Notes: generated by a model not told the origin, from the letters alone. A stretch of 64,000 nucleotides of DNA from Phaeobacter sp. A36a-5a (GCF_037911135.1 NZ_JBBLYU010000002.1:248001-312000), one strand, 5' to 3'; counted from the first letter of the stretch, positions 36,012-45,962 are shown. Numbers and translations are program-made.

Positions 36012-36124
36012 CTGGCCACCCTAGTAGGGCGTCTCATTGTGGGACAACCGGGCGGGGGGCTTACACATAGCGGGCCCAAAGACAAAAACCTAAGGGTCTG
36101 CACGCTAAACGGAAGACAGAAAGC

Positions 36125-36967
36125 ATGGCACTCAAGTCGTATAAGCCGACGACGCCGGGCCAGCGTGGGCTGGTTCTGATCGACCGTTCGGAGCTTTGGA
36201 AAGGGCGTCCGGTCAAATCTCTCACTGAGGGTCTGACCAAATCGGGCGGCCGGAACAACACCGGACGGATCACTTCACGTCGTCGTGGCGGCGGCGCAAA
36301 GCGTCTCTACCGGATCGTTGACTTCAAACGGAACAAATTTGATGTCGCGGCAACCGTTGAACGGATCGAATATGACCCGAACCGGACCGCATTCATCGCG
36401 CTGATCAAATACGAAGACGGCGAGCAGGCCTATATCCTCGCTCCGCAGCGTCTGGCAGTTGGTGACAAAGTCGTTGCATCCGCAAAGGCCGACATCAAGC
36501 CGGGCAACGCAATGCCGTTCTCGGGCATGCCGATCGGTACCATCGTTCACAACATCGAAATGAAGCCCGGCAAAGGCGGCCAGATCGCCCGTGCAGCCGG
36601 TACTTACGCTCAGTTCGTTGGTCGTGATGGTGGCTACGCTCAGATCCGCCTGTCCTCGGGCGAACTGCGCCTGGTTCGTCAGGAATGCATGGCCACCGTT
36701 GGTGCCGTCAGCAACCCCGACAACTCGAACCAGAACTTTGGTAAAGCCGGCCGTATGCGCCACAAGGGCAAGCGTCCTTCTGTGCGTGGTGTGGTTATGA
36801 ACCCGATCGACCACCCGCACGGTGGTGGTGAAGGCCGTACCTCCGGTGGTCGTCACCCGGTGACACCCTGGGGTAAGCCGACCAAAGGCAAGCGTACCCG
36901 CAACAAAAACAAAGCGTCGCAAAAGCTTATCATCCGCTCGCGCCACGCCAAGAAGAAGGGACGTTAA
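36125..36967 (+). CDS. rplB: 50S ribosomal protein L2
   Basis: A 280-aa protein required for peptidyl-transferase centre assembly. The N-terminal [12 protein letters not shown], the [20 protein letters not shown] block and the histidine-containing [18 protein letters not shown] motif near the C-terminus are intact. Here it begins a new transcription segment rather than following rplW directly. Confidence 0.97.
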   Translation: MALKSYKPTTPGQRGLVLIDRSELWKGRPVKSLTEGLTKSGGRNNTGRITSRRRGGGAKRLYRIVDFKRNKFDVAATVERIEYDPNRTAFIALIKYEDGEQAYILAPQRLAVGDKVVASAKADIKPGNAMPFSGMPIGTIVHNIEMKPGKGGQIARAAGTYAQFVGRDGGYAQIRLSSGELRLVRQECMATVGAVSNPDNSNQNFGKAGRMRHKGKRPSVRGVVMNPIDHPHGGGEGRTSGGRHPVTPWGKPTKGKRTRNKNKASQKLIIRSRHAKKKGR

Positions 36968-36970
36968 CAT

Positions 36971-37249
36971 ATGTCTCGCTCTGTATGGAAAGGCCCCTTT
37001 GTCGATGCTTACGTGCTGAAAAAAGCCGAAGCAGCGCGCGAGTCGGGCCGCAATGAAGTCATCAAGATCTGGTCGCGCCGCTCGACGATCCTGCCCCAGT
37101 TCGTGGGCCTGACGTTTGGCGTTTACAACGGTCAGAAGCACATCCCCGTCAACGTCTCGGAAGACATGATCGGTCAGAAGTTCGGTGAATATTCGCCGAC
37201 ACGGACCTACTACGGTCATGCTGCGGACAAAAAAGCGAAGCGGAAGTAA
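36971..37249 (+). CDS. rpsS: 30S ribosomal protein S19
   Basis: A 92-aa head protein contacting the A-site finger. The [11 protein letters not shown] start and [20 protein letters not shown] block are typical. It starts three bases after rplB. Confidence 0.97.
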   Translation: MSRSVWKGPFVDAYVLKKAEAARESGRNEVIKIWSRRSTILPQFVGLTFGVYNGQKHIPVNVSEDMIGQKFGEYSPTRTYYGHAADKKAKRK

Positions 37250-37252
37250 GTC

Positions 37253-37633
37253 ATGGGCAAGGCAAAAAATCCCCGCCGCGTGGCAGACAACGAAGCAATG
37301 GCAAAACTGCGCATGCTCCGTACCTCCCCGCAGAAACTGAACCTCGTCGCCGCTATGATCCGTGGCAAGAAAGTTGAGAAGGCTCTGACCGACCTGACTT
37401 TCTCCAACAAGCGGGTCGCACAGGACGTGAAGAAATGCCTTCAGTCCGCCATCGCGAACGCCGAGAACAACCATAACCTGGACGTCGATGAACTGATCGT
37501 TGCCGAGGCTTATGTGGGTAAGAACCTGACCATGAAACGCGGCCGTCCTCGTGCCCGTGGCCGGTTTGGCAAAATCCTCAAGCCGTTTTCGGAGATCACC
37601 ATCAAGGTGCGTCAAGTTGAGGAGCAAGCCTAA
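37253..37633 (+). CDS. rplV: 50S ribosomal protein L22
   Basis: A 126-aa protein with the long beta-hairpin lining the exit tunnel ([15 protein letters not shown]). It begins three bases after rpsS and its TAA overlaps the rpsC ATG (TAATG). Confidence 0.97.
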   Translation: MGKAKNPRRVADNEAMAKLRMLRTSPQKLNLVAAMIRGKKVEKALTDLTFSNKRVAQDVKKCLQSAIANAENNHNLDVDELIVAEAYVGKNLTMKRGRPRARGRFGKILKPFSEITIKVRQVEEQA

Positions 37634-38340
37634 TGGGACATAAAGTCAATCCGGTCGGCATGCGCCTTCAGGTCAACCGCACCTGGGACAGCCGTTGGTA
37701 CGCCGACACCAAAGACTATGGTGATCTGCTGCTGGAAGACCTGCGCATCCGTGATTTCATCAAGGAAGAGTGCAAGCAGGCAGGCATCGCCCGCGTGATC
37801 ATCGAACGCCCCCACAAGAAGTGCCGTGTGACCATTCACACCGCACGTCCGGGCGTGATCATCGGTAAAAAAGGTGCTGACATCGAAGTGCTGCGCAAGA
37901 AGCTCGCCTCGATGACAGACTCGGAACTGCACCTCAACATCGTTGAAGTCCGCAAGCCCGAGCTCGACGCACAGCTGGTTGGCGAGTCCATCGCTCAGCA
38001 GCTGGAACGTCGTGTGTCCTTCCGTCGCGCGATGAAGCGTGCCGTGCAGAACGCCATGCGTATGGGCGCCCTGGGTATCCGGGTGAACGTTGCAGGTCGT
38101 CTGGGTGGTGCTGAAATCGCACGGACCGAATGGTACCGTGAAGGTCGTGTGCCGCTGCACACGCTGCGCGCCGACATCGATTACGCTCACTCCGAAGCCA
38201 TGACCCCGTACGGGATCATCGGGATCAAAGTCTGGATCTTCAAAGGCGAGATCATGGAACACGATCCTCAGGCGCGTGACCGTAAAGCACAGGAACTCCA
38301 GGACGGTCCGGCACCTCGCGGTGCAGGCGGTCGTCGCTAA
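37633..38340 (+). CDS. rpsC: 30S ribosomal protein S3
   Basis: A 235-aa protein at the mRNA entry site with a KH domain ([20 protein letters not shown]). The gene overlaps rplV by one base, so translation is coupled. The C-terminal tail is rich in Ala, Gly and Arg. Confidence 0.97.
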   Translation: MGHKVNPVGMRLQVNRTWDSRWYADTKDYGDLLLEDLRIRDFIKEECKQAGIARVIIERPHKKCRVTIHTARPGVIIGKKGADIEVLRKKLASMTDSELHLNIVEVRKPELDAQLVGESIAQQLERRVSFRRAMKRAVQNAMRMGALGIRVNVAGRLGGAEIARTEWYREGRVPLHTLRADIDYAHSEAMTPYGIIGIKVWIFKGEIMEHDPQARDRKAQELQDGPAPRGAGGRR

Positions 38341-38352
38341 GGAGGAGATGAC

Positions 38353-38766
38353 ATGCTTCAACCAAAGCGTACTAAATTCCGCAAAATGCACAAAGGCCGG
38401 ATTTCCGGCGAAGCAAAAGGCGGTTCGGACCTGAACTTCGGCACCTATGGCCTGAAGGCAACCACTCCTGAGCGTGTTACCGCGCGTCAGATTGAGGCTG
38501 CCCGTCGTGCTATGACCCGCCACATGAAGCGTCAGGGTCGTGTCTGGATCCGCATCTTCCCGGATACCCCGGTTACCTCCAAGCCCGTCGAAGTTCGTAT
38601 GGGTAAAGGTAAGGGCTCGGTGGATTACTGGGCTTGCAAAGTGAAGCCCGGTCGCGTGATGTTCGAGATCGACGGCGTCAATGACGACATCGCACGCGAG
38701 GCCCTGCGCCTGGCCGCGATGAAGCTGCCGGTCAAGACCCGCGTCGTGGTTCGCGAAGACTGGTAA
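38353..38766 (+). CDS. rplP: 50S ribosomal protein L16
   Basis: A 137-aa protein near the A site. The [15 protein letters not shown] start and [17 protein letters not shown] block are characteristic. AAGGAGGAGATGAC precedes the ATG. A terminator follows, and rpmC, usually the next gene, lies 2.4 kb downstream. Confidence 0.97.
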   Translation: MLQPKRTKFRKMHKGRISGEAKGGSDLNFGTYGLKATTPERVTARQIEAARRAMTRHMKRQGRVWIRIFPDTPVTSKPVEVRMGKGKGSVDYWACKVKPGRVMFEIDGVNDDIAREALRLAAMKLPVKTRVVVREDW

Positions 38767-38802
38767 GCGGCGGCGCTCTTGCGCATCCGATGAGAAAACA
38801 AA

Positions 38803-38835
38803 AAGCCCCCGCCGAGCAATCGGTGGGGGTTTTCT
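38803..38835 (+). terminator. Bidirectional terminator after rplP
   Basis: CCCCCGCCGA pairs with TCGGTGGGGG around GCAA, with TTTTCTT on the plus strand and an even better T-rich run on the minus strand, so it probably serves both rplP and the convergent DM13 gene. Confidence 0.85.
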
Positions 38836-38887
38836 TATGTGCCTTCGGCGTAGAATGATTTGTCCGCCCCGGCGGCGGGCGGTCAGG

Positions 38888-39355
38888 CTAGCGATATTTT
38901 GCGGCGGTGATGAACTCTCCGAAGGCCTCACACCAGATCACCACGGTGGTGTAATCCTCGATGTTGATCCCTTCGGGGATGGGCAGGATCAGCCCGTCGA
39001 ACATCTTCACATCGCCAATCCGTGCCGACGCGGCCTTGATCGCCTCGAACCCGGCCTCATCCTCAACAAACTCTGCCGTCAGGTAGAGTTTGTAGTCCGG
39101 TCCCGGTGCCAGCTCGCCCATATGGGTGATCTGCTGCGGCGACAGGCTGATGCTGCCGGTGCCCCAATGCAGGAAATCGCTGCCGGCCAGATCGCGGCTG
39201 AAACTGCCGGTAAAGCGTGCTCCCTTGGCGCTTTCGCTCAGGGTTGCGGCATCCGGGCTCTGCGGCGCGGTCAGGATCGGCAACATGTAGATTCCCAAAG
39301 CAAATCCGAACGCCAGCGCGATCCCATGGCTCAGCAGTCTCAATATCCAGCGCAT
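38888..39355 (-). CDS. DM13-domain membrane-anchored protein
   Basis: A 155-aa protein with an N-terminal hydrophobic helix (about residues 8-29) that anchors or exports it, then one DM13 domain (from ARFTGSFSRDLAGSDFLHWG to VVIWCEAFGEFITAAKY). The conserved Cys of the family is present in VIWCEAF. DM13 domains are thought to act in redox or electron-transfer functions, but no activity is proven for this one. It converges on rplP and is cargo between rplP and rpmC. Confidence 0.85.
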   Translation of the reverse strand: MRWILRLLSHGIALAFGFALGIYMLPILTAPQSPDAATLSESAKGARFTGSFSRDLAGSDFLHWGTGSISLSPQQITHMGELAPGPDYKLYLTAEFVEDEAGFEAIKAASARIGDVKMFDGLILPIPEGINIEDYTTVVIWCEAFGEFITAAKYR

Positions 39356-39479
39356 GTTCTGCTCCTCATCCTGGGTGAGGCCAGCTTATGGGCGGGCGCG
39401 GTGAAAAGGGAAGGGGGCAGACCTATCTTGTCCGGCAAAGCATCTCGTACTCACCCTGATGTTGCGCTAAAGGACAGAT

Positions 39480-40100
39480 ATGGCACAGATAGATTCCCTC
39501 TTTGTAACCCGTCTCTACCGCGCAGCCCTGTCCGAACACGGACCAAAGGTTGATGCCGGTGAACTTGAAAACTCCTGCTTCGTGATCGCTCAGGATGATG
39601 AAGCCGGTCAGGATTGGTGCGAGGAGAACGGCTATCCCGGCTATACCTCCTATGCCTCGCTGACCGATCTGCCGTGGCGCTTCCCGATTTTTGCCGATCT
39701 GGTGAAGTCGCTTGATCTTCATGTCGCGGCCTTTGCCAAGGATCTGCAACTGGATCTGGACGGGCGTGCGTTGGTTCTGGAGGATCTCTGGATCAACATC
39801 CTGCCCGAGGGCGGCACCCACGCCAGCCACATCCACCCTCATTCGGTGATCTCCGGCACGACCTATGTGTCGATGCCCGAAGGCGCGAGCGCGCTGAAGC
39901 TGGAGGACCCGCGCCACGCCATGATGATGGCGCATCCCCCGCGCATGAAGGACTGCCGTCAGGAGCTGAAGACATTTGTCTATCAGTCGCCCGCAGTGGG
40001 CGATGTGCTGCTGTGGGAAAGTTTCATCCGCCACGAGGTGCCGATGAACATGGCCGAAGACGAGCGCGTTTCGGTGAGCTTTAACTACCGCTGGGAGTGA
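39480..40100 (+). CDS. TIGR02466-family putative 2-oxoglutarate/iron-dependent oxygenase
   Basis: A 206-aa protein of the TIGR02466/2OG-FeII_Oxy_5 group. The conserved LEDLWINILPEGG, HASHIHPHSVISGTTYV (candidate iron ligands His), FIRHEVPMN and the final VSVSFNYRW with a likely 2-oxoglutarate-binding Arg are visible in order. The substrate is unknown. AAGGACAGAT precedes the ATG. It is divergent from the DM13 gene and inserted between rplP and rpmC. Confidence 0.85.
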   Translation: MAQIDSLFVTRLYRAALSEHGPKVDAGELENSCFVIAQDDEAGQDWCEENGYPGYTSYASLTDLPWRFPIFADLVKSLDLHVAAFAKDLQLDLDGRALVLEDLWINILPEGGTHASHIHPHSVISGTTYVSMPEGASALKLEDPRHAMMMAHPPRMKDCRQELKTFVYQSPAVGDVLLWESFIRHEVPMNMAEDERVSVSFNYRWE

Positions 40101-40167
40101 AACTTGGGTTGCACTTGCAGCGCTTGCAACTATGCAGGGCACACAACCCAAGAGGATGACTGATTAA

Positions 40168-40512
40168 ATGAAATCAATTCTAGTTCTTGCTTCTGTATCC
40201 TTAATGGCGCTGTCTGCCTGCGTTGATTCTGAGAAGGCAGCGATGCGACGTGCGTCTCTCATTGCGCGGGTTTTTCCTAACCCGGCTGATCGAACGGGCA
40301 TCCATCTGGCTTTCCCTGTGGGCTCATCCTTGGAGATCATCTACTTCAAGAACGAAGTCAGGTCTAACGCTATTGATCGTCGTGTCGCGGGCTATTGCGA
40401 ACGCATCGGTAAGCCCGTCTTAACCGTGTATAAGGCCCCGAAGGCGAGCGTCGCGACTTTGGCAAATGGAACGCAGCGACCCGCGACGACAATCTGGTAT
40501 GAGTGTGACTAA
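40168..40512 (+). CDS. Putative small lipoprotein
   Basis: A 114-aa product with a lipoprotein signal: hydrophobic residues 4-14 and a lipobox LSAC with Cys18. The mature part is about 97 residues and unrecognised (ARVFPNPADRTGIHLAFPVG, VAGYCERIGKPVLTVYKAP). The gene is less GC-rich than its neighbours, which hints at later arrival. GAGGATGACTGATTAA precedes the ATG. Confidence 0.6.
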   Translation: MKSILVLASVSLMALSACVDSEKAAMRRASLIARVFPNPADRTGIHLAFPVGSSLEIIYFKNEVRSNAIDRRVAGYCERIGKPVLTVYKAPKASVATLANGTQRPATTIWYECD

Positions 40513-40585
40513 CCTGTGAGTTCCCTTTGCCCCACCCTCATTCCAGTTGGGGCTAAATTCATATGACGAACGGTAAGTAAGCCAG

Positions 40586-40960
40586 ATGTACGATCACGCG
40601 GCAATCGAGCTTCTTGCCGGTGAGCAAGTCGTTCACGCCACTCACGCCCGCATTGCGCTAACGCTGACGGAGGTGATCGTCATTGTGCTCTGCGCGCCAC
40701 TGGCTCTAGTGATCTGGCTGTTCATCCATCGTGCCTTTCGCTCGGTCACCTACATCATGACCACACAGCGCGTGCTGATTGTCGAAAAGCAAGGCATTGC
40801 CGATCAGATCCGCATTCAGGATATCCAGCGAGTTCGGGCGAGGCGGCACGCGATGGTGATTTCTGGAATGGGGAAATGCCTGTGGCTCGCGCGGCTCCAA
40901 AACGGGTGGCAATTTGACACGATCTTGACGCGGGTTCGCGAGCTGCGCAAAGCGCAGTGA
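40586..40960 (+). CDS. Small membrane protein with bacterial PH-like domain
   Basis: A 124-aa protein: a hydrophobic helix at about residues 28-52 is followed by TYIMTTQRVLIVEKQGIADQ and IRIQDIQRVRARRHAM, the pattern of the bacterial PH (bPH2/YdbS-like) fold. The size suggests one helix plus one domain. No partner protein is adjacent. Function unknown; it is the last cargo gene before rpmC. Confidence 0.55.
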   Translation: MYDHAAIELLAGEQVVHATHARIALTLTEVIVIVLCAPLALVIWLFIHRAFRSVTYIMTTQRVLIVEKQGIADQIRIQDIQRVRARRHAMVISGMGKCLWLARLQNGWQFDTILTRVRELRKAQ

Positions 40961-40992
40961 CCGGGTGCCAAACGGTGTCGCAAACTTCACCC

Positions 40993-41021
40993 TTGCCCCC
41001 AACCTCTACCTCCTGTAAGTG
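40993..41021 (+). promoter_or_regulatory. Weak candidate promoter upstream of rpmC
   Basis: TTGCCC (40993-40998), 17 bases, TAAGTG (41016-41021). A promoter is expected here because the spc segment is detached from rplP, but the -10 is poor. Confidence 0.25.
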
Positions 41022-41167
41022 GACCCATCGCCTGACCCCTGTCCCGCGTGGATCTGGGGCTGGTGATTCTTTTTGCCGCGTCTTTCGGCGCGGTGTGACA
41101 TAACCCACCAGGTTTAAAGGTGACCCATCTCGGGGCCTTCTGGTGCTTAGGACAAGGAACAAAGGCG

Positions 41168-41368
41168 ATGAACGCCAATGATCTGCGCGAGAAAACCGTG
41201 GATGAACTCCGCGATACCCTCGCATCCCTGAAAAAAGAGAGCTTCAACCTGCGTTTTCAGCAGGCAACCGGTCAGCTGGAATCGACCGCAGGCATCAAGG
41301 CGGCCCGCCGCAATGCTGCACGCGTCAAAACCATCCTGAACGAAAAAGCTGCTGCTGCAGCTGAATAA
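41168..41368 (+). CDS. rpmC: 50S ribosomal protein L29
   Basis: A 66-aa helical protein at the tunnel exit. The ATG at 41168 gives the family start [16 protein letters not shown]; the frame is open 16 codons further upstream but that extension is untypical. GACAAGGAACAAAGGCG precedes it. It is first in the segment rpmC-rpsQ. Confidence 0.95.
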   Translation: MNANDLREKTVDELRDTLASLKKESFNLRFQQATGQLESTAGIKAARRNAARVKTILNEKAAAAAE

Positions 41369-41380
41369 GGAGCTTCTCGA

Positions 41381-41611
41381 ATGCCCAAACGTATCCTGCA
41401 AGGCGTTGTGACCTCCGACGCTAACGCACAGACCGTCACCGTTTCCGTTGAGCGCCGCTTTACGCATCCGGTTCTGAAGAAAACCATCCGTAAGTCCAAG
41501 AAGTACCGGGCTCACGATGAAAAGAACGCTTTCAAGGTCGGCGATTCCGTACGCATCATCGAGTGCGCGCCGAAATCGAAAACGAAACGCTGGGAAGTTC
41601 TGGAAGCCTAA
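41381..41611 (+). CDS. rpsQ: 30S ribosomal protein S17
   Basis: A 76-aa OB-fold protein; the [20 protein letters not shown] start is typical. It begins 12 bases after rpmC and is followed by a 100-base structured gap before rplN. Confidence 0.97.
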   Translation: MPKRILQGVVTSDANAQTVTVSVERRFTHPVLKKTIRKSKKYRAHDEKNAFKVGDSVRIIECAPKSKTKRWEVLEA

Positions 41612-41656
41612 GAGTCTCATCTCGAGACTCCTGGCGACTAGACTTAACAGTTAGTC
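41612..41656 (+). promoter_or_regulatory. Two hairpins between rpsQ and rplN
   Basis: GAGTCTC/GAGACTC (41612-41618 with 41624-41630) and CGACTA/TAGTCG (41635-41640 with 41652-41657). Neither has a T-tract. They fill a gap that is usually a few bases in this operon. Confidence 0.45.
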
Positions 41657-41711
41657 GAAACCCTGGGGGATTACGCCACGCATCGGCGCCCCAAAGGTCG
41701 GGAGAAACCAC

Positions 41712-42080
41712 ATGATCCAGATGCAAACAAACCTGGATGTTGCTGACAACTCCGGCGCTCGCCGAGTTCAGTGCATCAAGGTTCTGGGTGGTTCCAAGCG
41801 TAAGTACGCATCCGTTGGCGACATCATTGTCGTCTCGGTCAAGGAAGCCATCCCGCGCGGCCGCGTGAAAAAAGGGGACGTCCGCAAGGCCGTCGTCGTA
41901 CGCACCGCCAAAGAGGTCCGTCGTGAAGACGGTACCGCAATCCGTTTTGACCGCAATGCAGCTGTCATCCTGAACAACAACAACGAGCCCGTAGGTACCC
42001 GTATCTTTGGCCCGGTTGTTCGTGAGCTGCGCGCGAAAAACTTCATGAAGATCATCTCGCTCGCTCCGGAGGTGCTGTAA
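41712..42080 (+). CDS. rplN: 50S ribosomal protein L14
   Basis: A 122-aa protein at the subunit interface. [20 protein letters not shown] and the C-terminal [15 protein letters not shown] block are diagnostic. It is followed two bases later by rplX. Confidence 0.97.
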   Translation: MIQMQTNLDVADNSGARRVQCIKVLGGSKRKYASVGDIIVVSVKEAIPRGRVKKGDVRKAVVVRTAKEVRREDGTAIRFDRNAAVILNNNNEPVGTRIFGPVVRELRAKNFMKIISLAPEVL

Positions 42081-42082
42081 TC

Positions 42083-42394
42083 ATGGCTGCTAAACTCCGC
42101 AAAGGCGACAAGGTCGTCGTGCTGGCCGGCAAGGACAAGGGCAAAGAAGGCACCATCGCCTCCGTTGACCCCAAAGCCGGCAAAGCCATCGTTGACGGTG
42201 TGAACATGGCAATCCGCCACACACGTCAGACCCAGTCTGACCAGGGTGGCCGTCTGCCCAAGGCACTGCCCATCCAGCTGTCGAACCTGGCCCTGCTGGA
42301 CGCAAACGGCAAAGCAACCCGCGTTGGCTTCCGTATGGAAGGTGACAAGAAAGTGCGCTTCGCCAAAACCACGGGGGACGTGATTGATGCTTGA
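42083..42394 (+). CDS. rplX: 50S ribosomal protein L24
   Basis: A 103-aa assembly initiator with the N-terminal KOW motif ([19 protein letters not shown]). Its last eight bases overlap the start of rplE, indicating coupled translation. Confidence 0.97.
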   Translation: MAAKLRKGDKVVVLAGKDKGKEGTIASVDPKAGKAIVDGVNMAIRHTRQTQSDQGGRLPKALPIQLSNLALLDANGKATRVGFRMEGDKKVRFAKTTGDVIDA

Positions 42395-42950
42395 TAACGC
42401 AACCTATACCCCGCGTCTGAAAGCTCTCTACAAGGAAACCATCCGTGGCGCCCTGAAAGAAGAGTTCGGCTACAAGAACGACATGATGATCCCCAAGCTG
42501 GACAAAATCGTTCTGAACATCGGCTGCGGCCGTGCTGCCGTCAAAGACAGCAAGAAAGCCAAGTCTGCTCAGGCTGATCTGACCGCAATCGCGGGCCAGA
42601 AGGCACTGACCACAGTGGCAAAGAACTCCATCGCCGGCTTCCGCGTTCGCGAAGGCATGCCGATGGGCGCAAAGGTGACTCTGCGCGGCGACCGGATGTA
42701 CGAATTCCTCGACCGTCTGACCACCATCGCGATGCCCCGTATCCGCGACTTCCGCGGCGTGTCGGGCACGTCTTTTGACGGCCGTGGCAACTATGCCATG
42801 GGTCTGAAAGAGCACATGGTCTTCCCTGAGATCGACTTCGACAAGATCGACGAAGCTTGGGGTATGGACATCGTGATTGCCACCACCGCGAATACCGACG
42901 CGGAAGCAAAGGCGCTGTTGAAAGCTTTCAACATGCCCTTCAATAGCTAA
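42387..42950 (+). CDS. rplE: 50S ribosomal protein L5
   Basis: A 187-aa protein of the central protuberance that binds 5S rRNA. The ATG at 42387 ([15 protein letters not shown]) lies inside the rplX reading frame; the internal [20 protein letters not shown] block is conserved. Eight-base overlap with rplX. Confidence 0.96.
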   Translation: MLDNATYTPRLKALYKETIRGALKEEFGYKNDMMIPKLDKIVLNIGCGRAAVKDSKKAKSAQADLTAIAGQKALTTVAKNSIAGFRVREGMPMGAKVTLRGDRMYEFLDRLTTIAMPRIRDFRGVSGTSFDGRGNYAMGLKEHMVFPEIDFDKIDEAWGMDIVIATTANTDAEAKALLKAFNMPFNS

Positions 42951-42968
42951 GCGCGGGAAGGAAGAGAC

Positions 42969-43274
42969 ATGGCTAAGAAAAGCATGATCGAACGCGAGAA
43001 GAAGCGCGAACGCCTGGTGGCAAAATACGCCGCAAAGCGTGCCGAGCTGAAAGAAATCGCAAACGACGAATCTCGCCCGATGGAAGAGCGCTTCAAGGCG
43101 CGCCTCGACCTGGCGAAACTGCCGCGTAACTCGTCGGCAACCCGTCTGCACAACCGCTGCCAGCTGACCGGCCGTCCTCACGCTTACTACCGTAAGCTGA
43201 AGATCAGCCGTATCGCACTGCGGGAACTGGGCTCGAATGGCCAGATCCCCGGCATGGTGAAATCGAGCTGGTAA
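42969..43274 (+). CDS. rpsN: 30S ribosomal protein S14 (zinc-free form)
   Basis: A 101-aa S14 of the long type without a CxxC zinc site; only one Cys is seen ([15 protein letters not shown]). It sits in the normal place between rplE and rpsH. Confidence 0.96.
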   Translation: MAKKSMIEREKKRERLVAKYAAKRAELKEIANDESRPMEERFKARLDLAKLPRNSSATRLHNRCQLTGRPHAYYRKLKISRIALRELGSNGQIPGMVKSSW

Positions 43275-43287
43275 GGGAGAGACTGAT

Positions 43288-43680
43288 ATGAACGATCCTA
43301 TCGGCGATATGCTCACCCGTATCCGTAACTCGCAAATGCGCGGCAAATCCACTGTCATGACACCGGCTTCCAAGCTGCGTGCATGGGTTCTGGATGTGCT
43401 GAAGCAAGAGGGTTACATCCGCGGTTATGAGTCTGCGACTGATGCAAAGGGCCACCCGGCTCTGGAAATCAGCCTGAAATACTTCGATGGCGAACCTGTC
43501 ATTCGTGAACTGAAGCGGGTCTCCAAACCCGGTCGTCGCGTTTACATGGGCGTCAATGACATTCCGTCGGTCCGTCAGGGCCTGGGTGTGTCGATTGTCT
43601 CCACCCCCAAGGGTGTGATGTCGGACGCAAGCGCACGCGCAGCCAACGTTGGCGGCGAAGTGCTCTGCACCGTCTTCTAA
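43288..43680 (+). CDS. rpsH: 30S ribosomal protein S8
   Basis: A 130-aa central-domain protein. [16 protein letters not shown] and the C-terminal [19 protein letters not shown] block are typical. In E. coli S8 represses the spc operon at rplE; no such site is claimed here. Confidence 0.97.
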   Translation: MNDPIGDMLTRIRNSQMRGKSTVMTPASKLRAWVLDVLKQEGYIRGYESATDAKGHPALEISLKYFDGEPVIRELKRVSKPGRRVYMGVNDIPSVRQGLGVSIVSTPKGVMSDASARAANVGGEVLCTVF

Positions 43681-43692
43681 GGAGGCCCCACG

Positions 43693-44226
43693 ATGTCCCG
43701 TATTGGTAAAAAACCGGTCGAACTTCCCAGCGGCGTAACTGCTTCTGTGTCCGGCCAGACCATCGAAGTCAAAGGCCCGAAAGGCGCCCGCAGCTTCACC
43801 GCGACCGACGACGTCACCCTGACTGTTGATGACAATGTCATCAAAGTGGATCCCCGCGGCAAATCCAAGCGCGCGCGCCAGCAGTGGGGCATGTCCCGCA
43901 CCATGGTCGCGAACCTGGTTGCAGGCGTGACCACCGGCTTCAAAAAAGAGCTGGAGATCCAGGGTGTGGGTTACCGGGCTCAGATGCAGGGCAACACCCT
44001 GAAGCTGAACCTGGGCTACAGCCACGACGTTGATTTCACTGCCCCGGAAGGTGTCACCATCACCGCGCCGAAGCAGACCGAAATCGTTGTCGAAGGTAAT
44101 GATCAACAACTCGTTGGCGAAGTTGCGGCCAAAATCCGCGACTGGCGTCGTCCCGAGCCCTACAAGGGCAAAGGCATTCGCTACAAAGGCGAGTTTATCT
44201 TCCGCAAGGAAGGCAAGAAGAAGTAA
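43693..44226 (+). CDS. rplF: 50S ribosomal protein L6
   Basis: A 177-aa protein with two repeats of the L6 fold. The [14 protein letters not shown] start and [20 protein letters not shown] block are conserved. AAGGAGGCCCCACG precedes the ATG. Confidence 0.97.
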   Translation: MSRIGKKPVELPSGVTASVSGQTIEVKGPKGARSFTATDDVTLTVDDNVIKVDPRGKSKRARQQWGMSRTMVANLVAGVTTGFKKELEIQGVGYRAQMQGNTLKLNLGYSHDVDFTAPEGVTITAPKQTEIVVEGNDQQLVGEVAAKIRDWRRPEPYKGKGIRYKGEFIFRKEGKKK

Positions 44227-44237
44227 GGACCAGCAAA

Positions 44238-44597
44238 ATGGCAAACAGCAAACGTACCCTGTTTCTGAAGCGCCGGCTGCGCGTCCGGAACAAGCTTCGC
44301 AAGGTCAACGCAGGCCGTCCGCGCCTGTCCGTACACCGTTCGAACAAGAACATCTCTGTTCAGCTGATCGACGACGTACGCGGTGTGACCCTCGCTTCGG
44401 CATCGACCCTGGAAAAAGACCTGGGTCACGTTGGCAAGAACAACGTCGAAGCAGCTACCAAAGTGGGTTCGGTTATCGCCGAGCGCGCCAAGGCGGCTGG
44501 CGTCACCGAGGCCTATTTCGATCGTGGCGGCTTCCTGTTTCACGGCAAGGTGAAGGCTCTGGCCGACGCTGCGCGTGAAGGCGGCCTGAAGATCTAA
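44238..44597 (+). CDS. rplR: 50S ribosomal protein L18
   Basis: A 119-aa 5S rRNA-binding protein. [20 protein letters not shown] and [18 protein letters not shown] are the family blocks. An unusually long 171-base gap separates it from rpsE. Confidence 0.97.
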   Translation: MANSKRTLFLKRRLRVRNKLRKVNAGRPRLSVHRSNKNISVQLIDDVRGVTLASASTLEKDLGHVGKNNVEAATKVGSVIAERAKAAGVTEAYFDRGGFLFHGKVKALADAAREGGLKI

Positions 44598-44768
44598 GGA
44601 TCTGTGCGCCTCGGTTCCGGCAGTCGTCGGGTCCGGGGCACACACCCAAAGTCAAAGTGGGTGGCGTTCGCGCCATCCCGATGATCCGGGGGCGGGCCGA
44701 TCCGGTCCTAACCCACCTGGATTGAGTTCAAGTCAGGCGCTTGTCGTCAGAATGAAAAGGATTGCCTC
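44598..44768 (+). promoter_or_regulatory. Structured rplR-rpsE intergenic region
   Basis: GTGGGTGG near 44656-44663 can pair with CCCACC near 44713-44718 across a GC-rich segment, and a CGGGT/CCGGGG-rich hairpin lies nearer rplR. No coding frame and no clear promoter. In most bacteria these genes are nearly adjacent. Confidence 0.35.
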
Positions 44769-45335
44769 ATGGCAGAACGTGAAAATCGCCGTGGCCGTGG
44801 CCGCCGCGAAGAAGAAACCCCGGAATTCGCCGACCGTCTGGTCGCGATCAACCGGGTGTCGAAAACCGTAAAAGGTGGTAAGCGCTTCGGCTTCGCCGCT
44901 CTGGTGGTTGTTGGCGATCAGAAAGGCCGCGTCGGCTTTGGTAAAGGTAAAGCGAAAGAGGTCCCCGAGGCCATTCGTAAAGCCACCGAGCAGGCCAAGC
45001 GTCAGATGATCCGCGTGCAGCTGAAAGAAGGCCGCACCCTGCATCACGACATGCACGGCCGTCACGGCGCAGGCAAAGTTGTCATGCGCACCGCACCGGA
45101 AGGTACCGGTATCATCGCAGGTGGTCCGATGCGTGCCGTCTTCGAAATGCTCGGCGTCAAAGACGTTGTTTCGAAGTCGATCGGTTCGCAGAACCCCTAC
45201 AACATGATCCGCGCCACCATCGACGGTCTGAAAAAAGAGCAGTCGCCCCGTTCGGTTGCTCAGCGTCGTGGCAAAAAAGTCGCCGACATCCTGCCCAAGC
45301 GGGATGAAGCCCCTGCTGCTGAAGCAGAAGCGTAA
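44769..45335 (+). CDS. rpsE: 30S ribosomal protein S5
   Basis: A 188-aa decoding-fidelity protein. The dsRBD-like N-terminal domain ([21 protein letters not shown]) is preceded by a basic [10 protein letters not shown] tail, and the C-terminus ends in an Ala/Glu tail. AAAAGGATTGCCTC precedes the ATG. Confidence 0.97.
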   Translation: MAERENRRGRGRREEETPEFADRLVAINRVSKTVKGGKRFGFAALVVVGDQKGRVGFGKGKAKEVPEAIRKATEQAKRQMIRVQLKEGRTLHHDMHGRHGAGKVVMRTAPEGTGIIAGGPMRAVFEMLGVKDVVSKSIGSQNPYNMIRATIDGLKKEQSPRSVAQRRGKKVADILPKRDEAPAAEAEA

Positions 45336-45347
45336 GGAGACGGACAC

Positions 45348-45536
45348 ATGGCAAAAACCATCGTCGTTAAGCAGATCGGTTCCCCGATCCGCCGCCCCGC
45401 AGACCAGCGCGCAACCCTCGTTGGCCTGGGCCTGAACAAGATGCACAAGACCCGCGAACTGGAAGATACCCCTTCCGTACGTGGTATGGTCAACAAGATC
45501 CCGCATCTGGTTGAGATCATCGAAGAGCGCGACTAA
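45348..45536 (+). CDS. rpmD: 50S ribosomal protein L30
   Basis: A 62-aa protein; [15 protein letters not shown] and [16 protein letters not shown] are typical. It ends this spc segment at a strong terminator, and rplO, normally next, is 1.75 kb downstream. Confidence 0.97.
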   Translation: MAKTIVVKQIGSPIRRPADQRATLVGLGLNKMHKTRELEDTPSVRGMVNKIPHLVEIIEERD

Positions 45537-45564
45537 GCGCTCTCTCGTATGAGCCAAACAAAAG

Positions 45565-45594
45565 AAAGCGCCCCGATTTCGGGGCGCTTTTTTG
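45565..45594 (+). terminator. Bidirectional terminator after rpmD
   Basis: AAAGCGCCCCG pairs with CGGGGCGCTTT around ATTT, with TTTTTT on the plus strand and TTTCTTTT on the minus strand, so it can also serve the small convergent gene ending at 45744. Confidence 0.92.
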
Positions 45595-45743
45595 TTGCAG
45601 AGATCAATTTGGGAGGAGGGGGTATCTATCTGATCCGCCGGGAGAGAGGCCCCCGGCCATCTGGATTGTCGGTTTTCAACATCAGCGATGATCACCGGAT
45701 CCGCGATGGCACAGACTAGGGGCGGCCAGCGGTGGTCGGTTGA

Positions 45744-45962
45744 TCAGCCGAAGTAGGTGCGGGCGTCGTAGTAGGGCAGATCAGGGGCGGTTTCAGCCGC
45801 GTCCCGGCGGTCGATGATGGCCTGCAGCAGGCGGGTCGCCAGCTCGGCAGTCAGAGGGTAGAGAACCAGCAGCGCCACAACGGTGGTGGAGAGGCCGATA
45901 AAGCCGGTTGCGATTGCGGTGACGGTTGCGCTTGCGCCGATGAGAGTGCTGAAGAGTGCCAT
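45744..45962 (-). CDS. Small membrane protein, unrecognised
   Basis: A 72-aa protein with two hydrophobic helices (about 4-25 and 27-40) and a charged C-terminus ending DLPYYDARTYFG. AAGGAACACGATC precedes the ATG at 45962; an upstream ATG would add 22 residues without a better ribosome site. It is cargo between rpmD and rplO on the opposite strand. Confidence 0.6.
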   Translation of the reverse strand: MALFSTLIGASATVTAIATGFIGLSTTVVALLVLYPLTAELATRLLQAIIDRRDAAETAPDLPYYDARTYFG

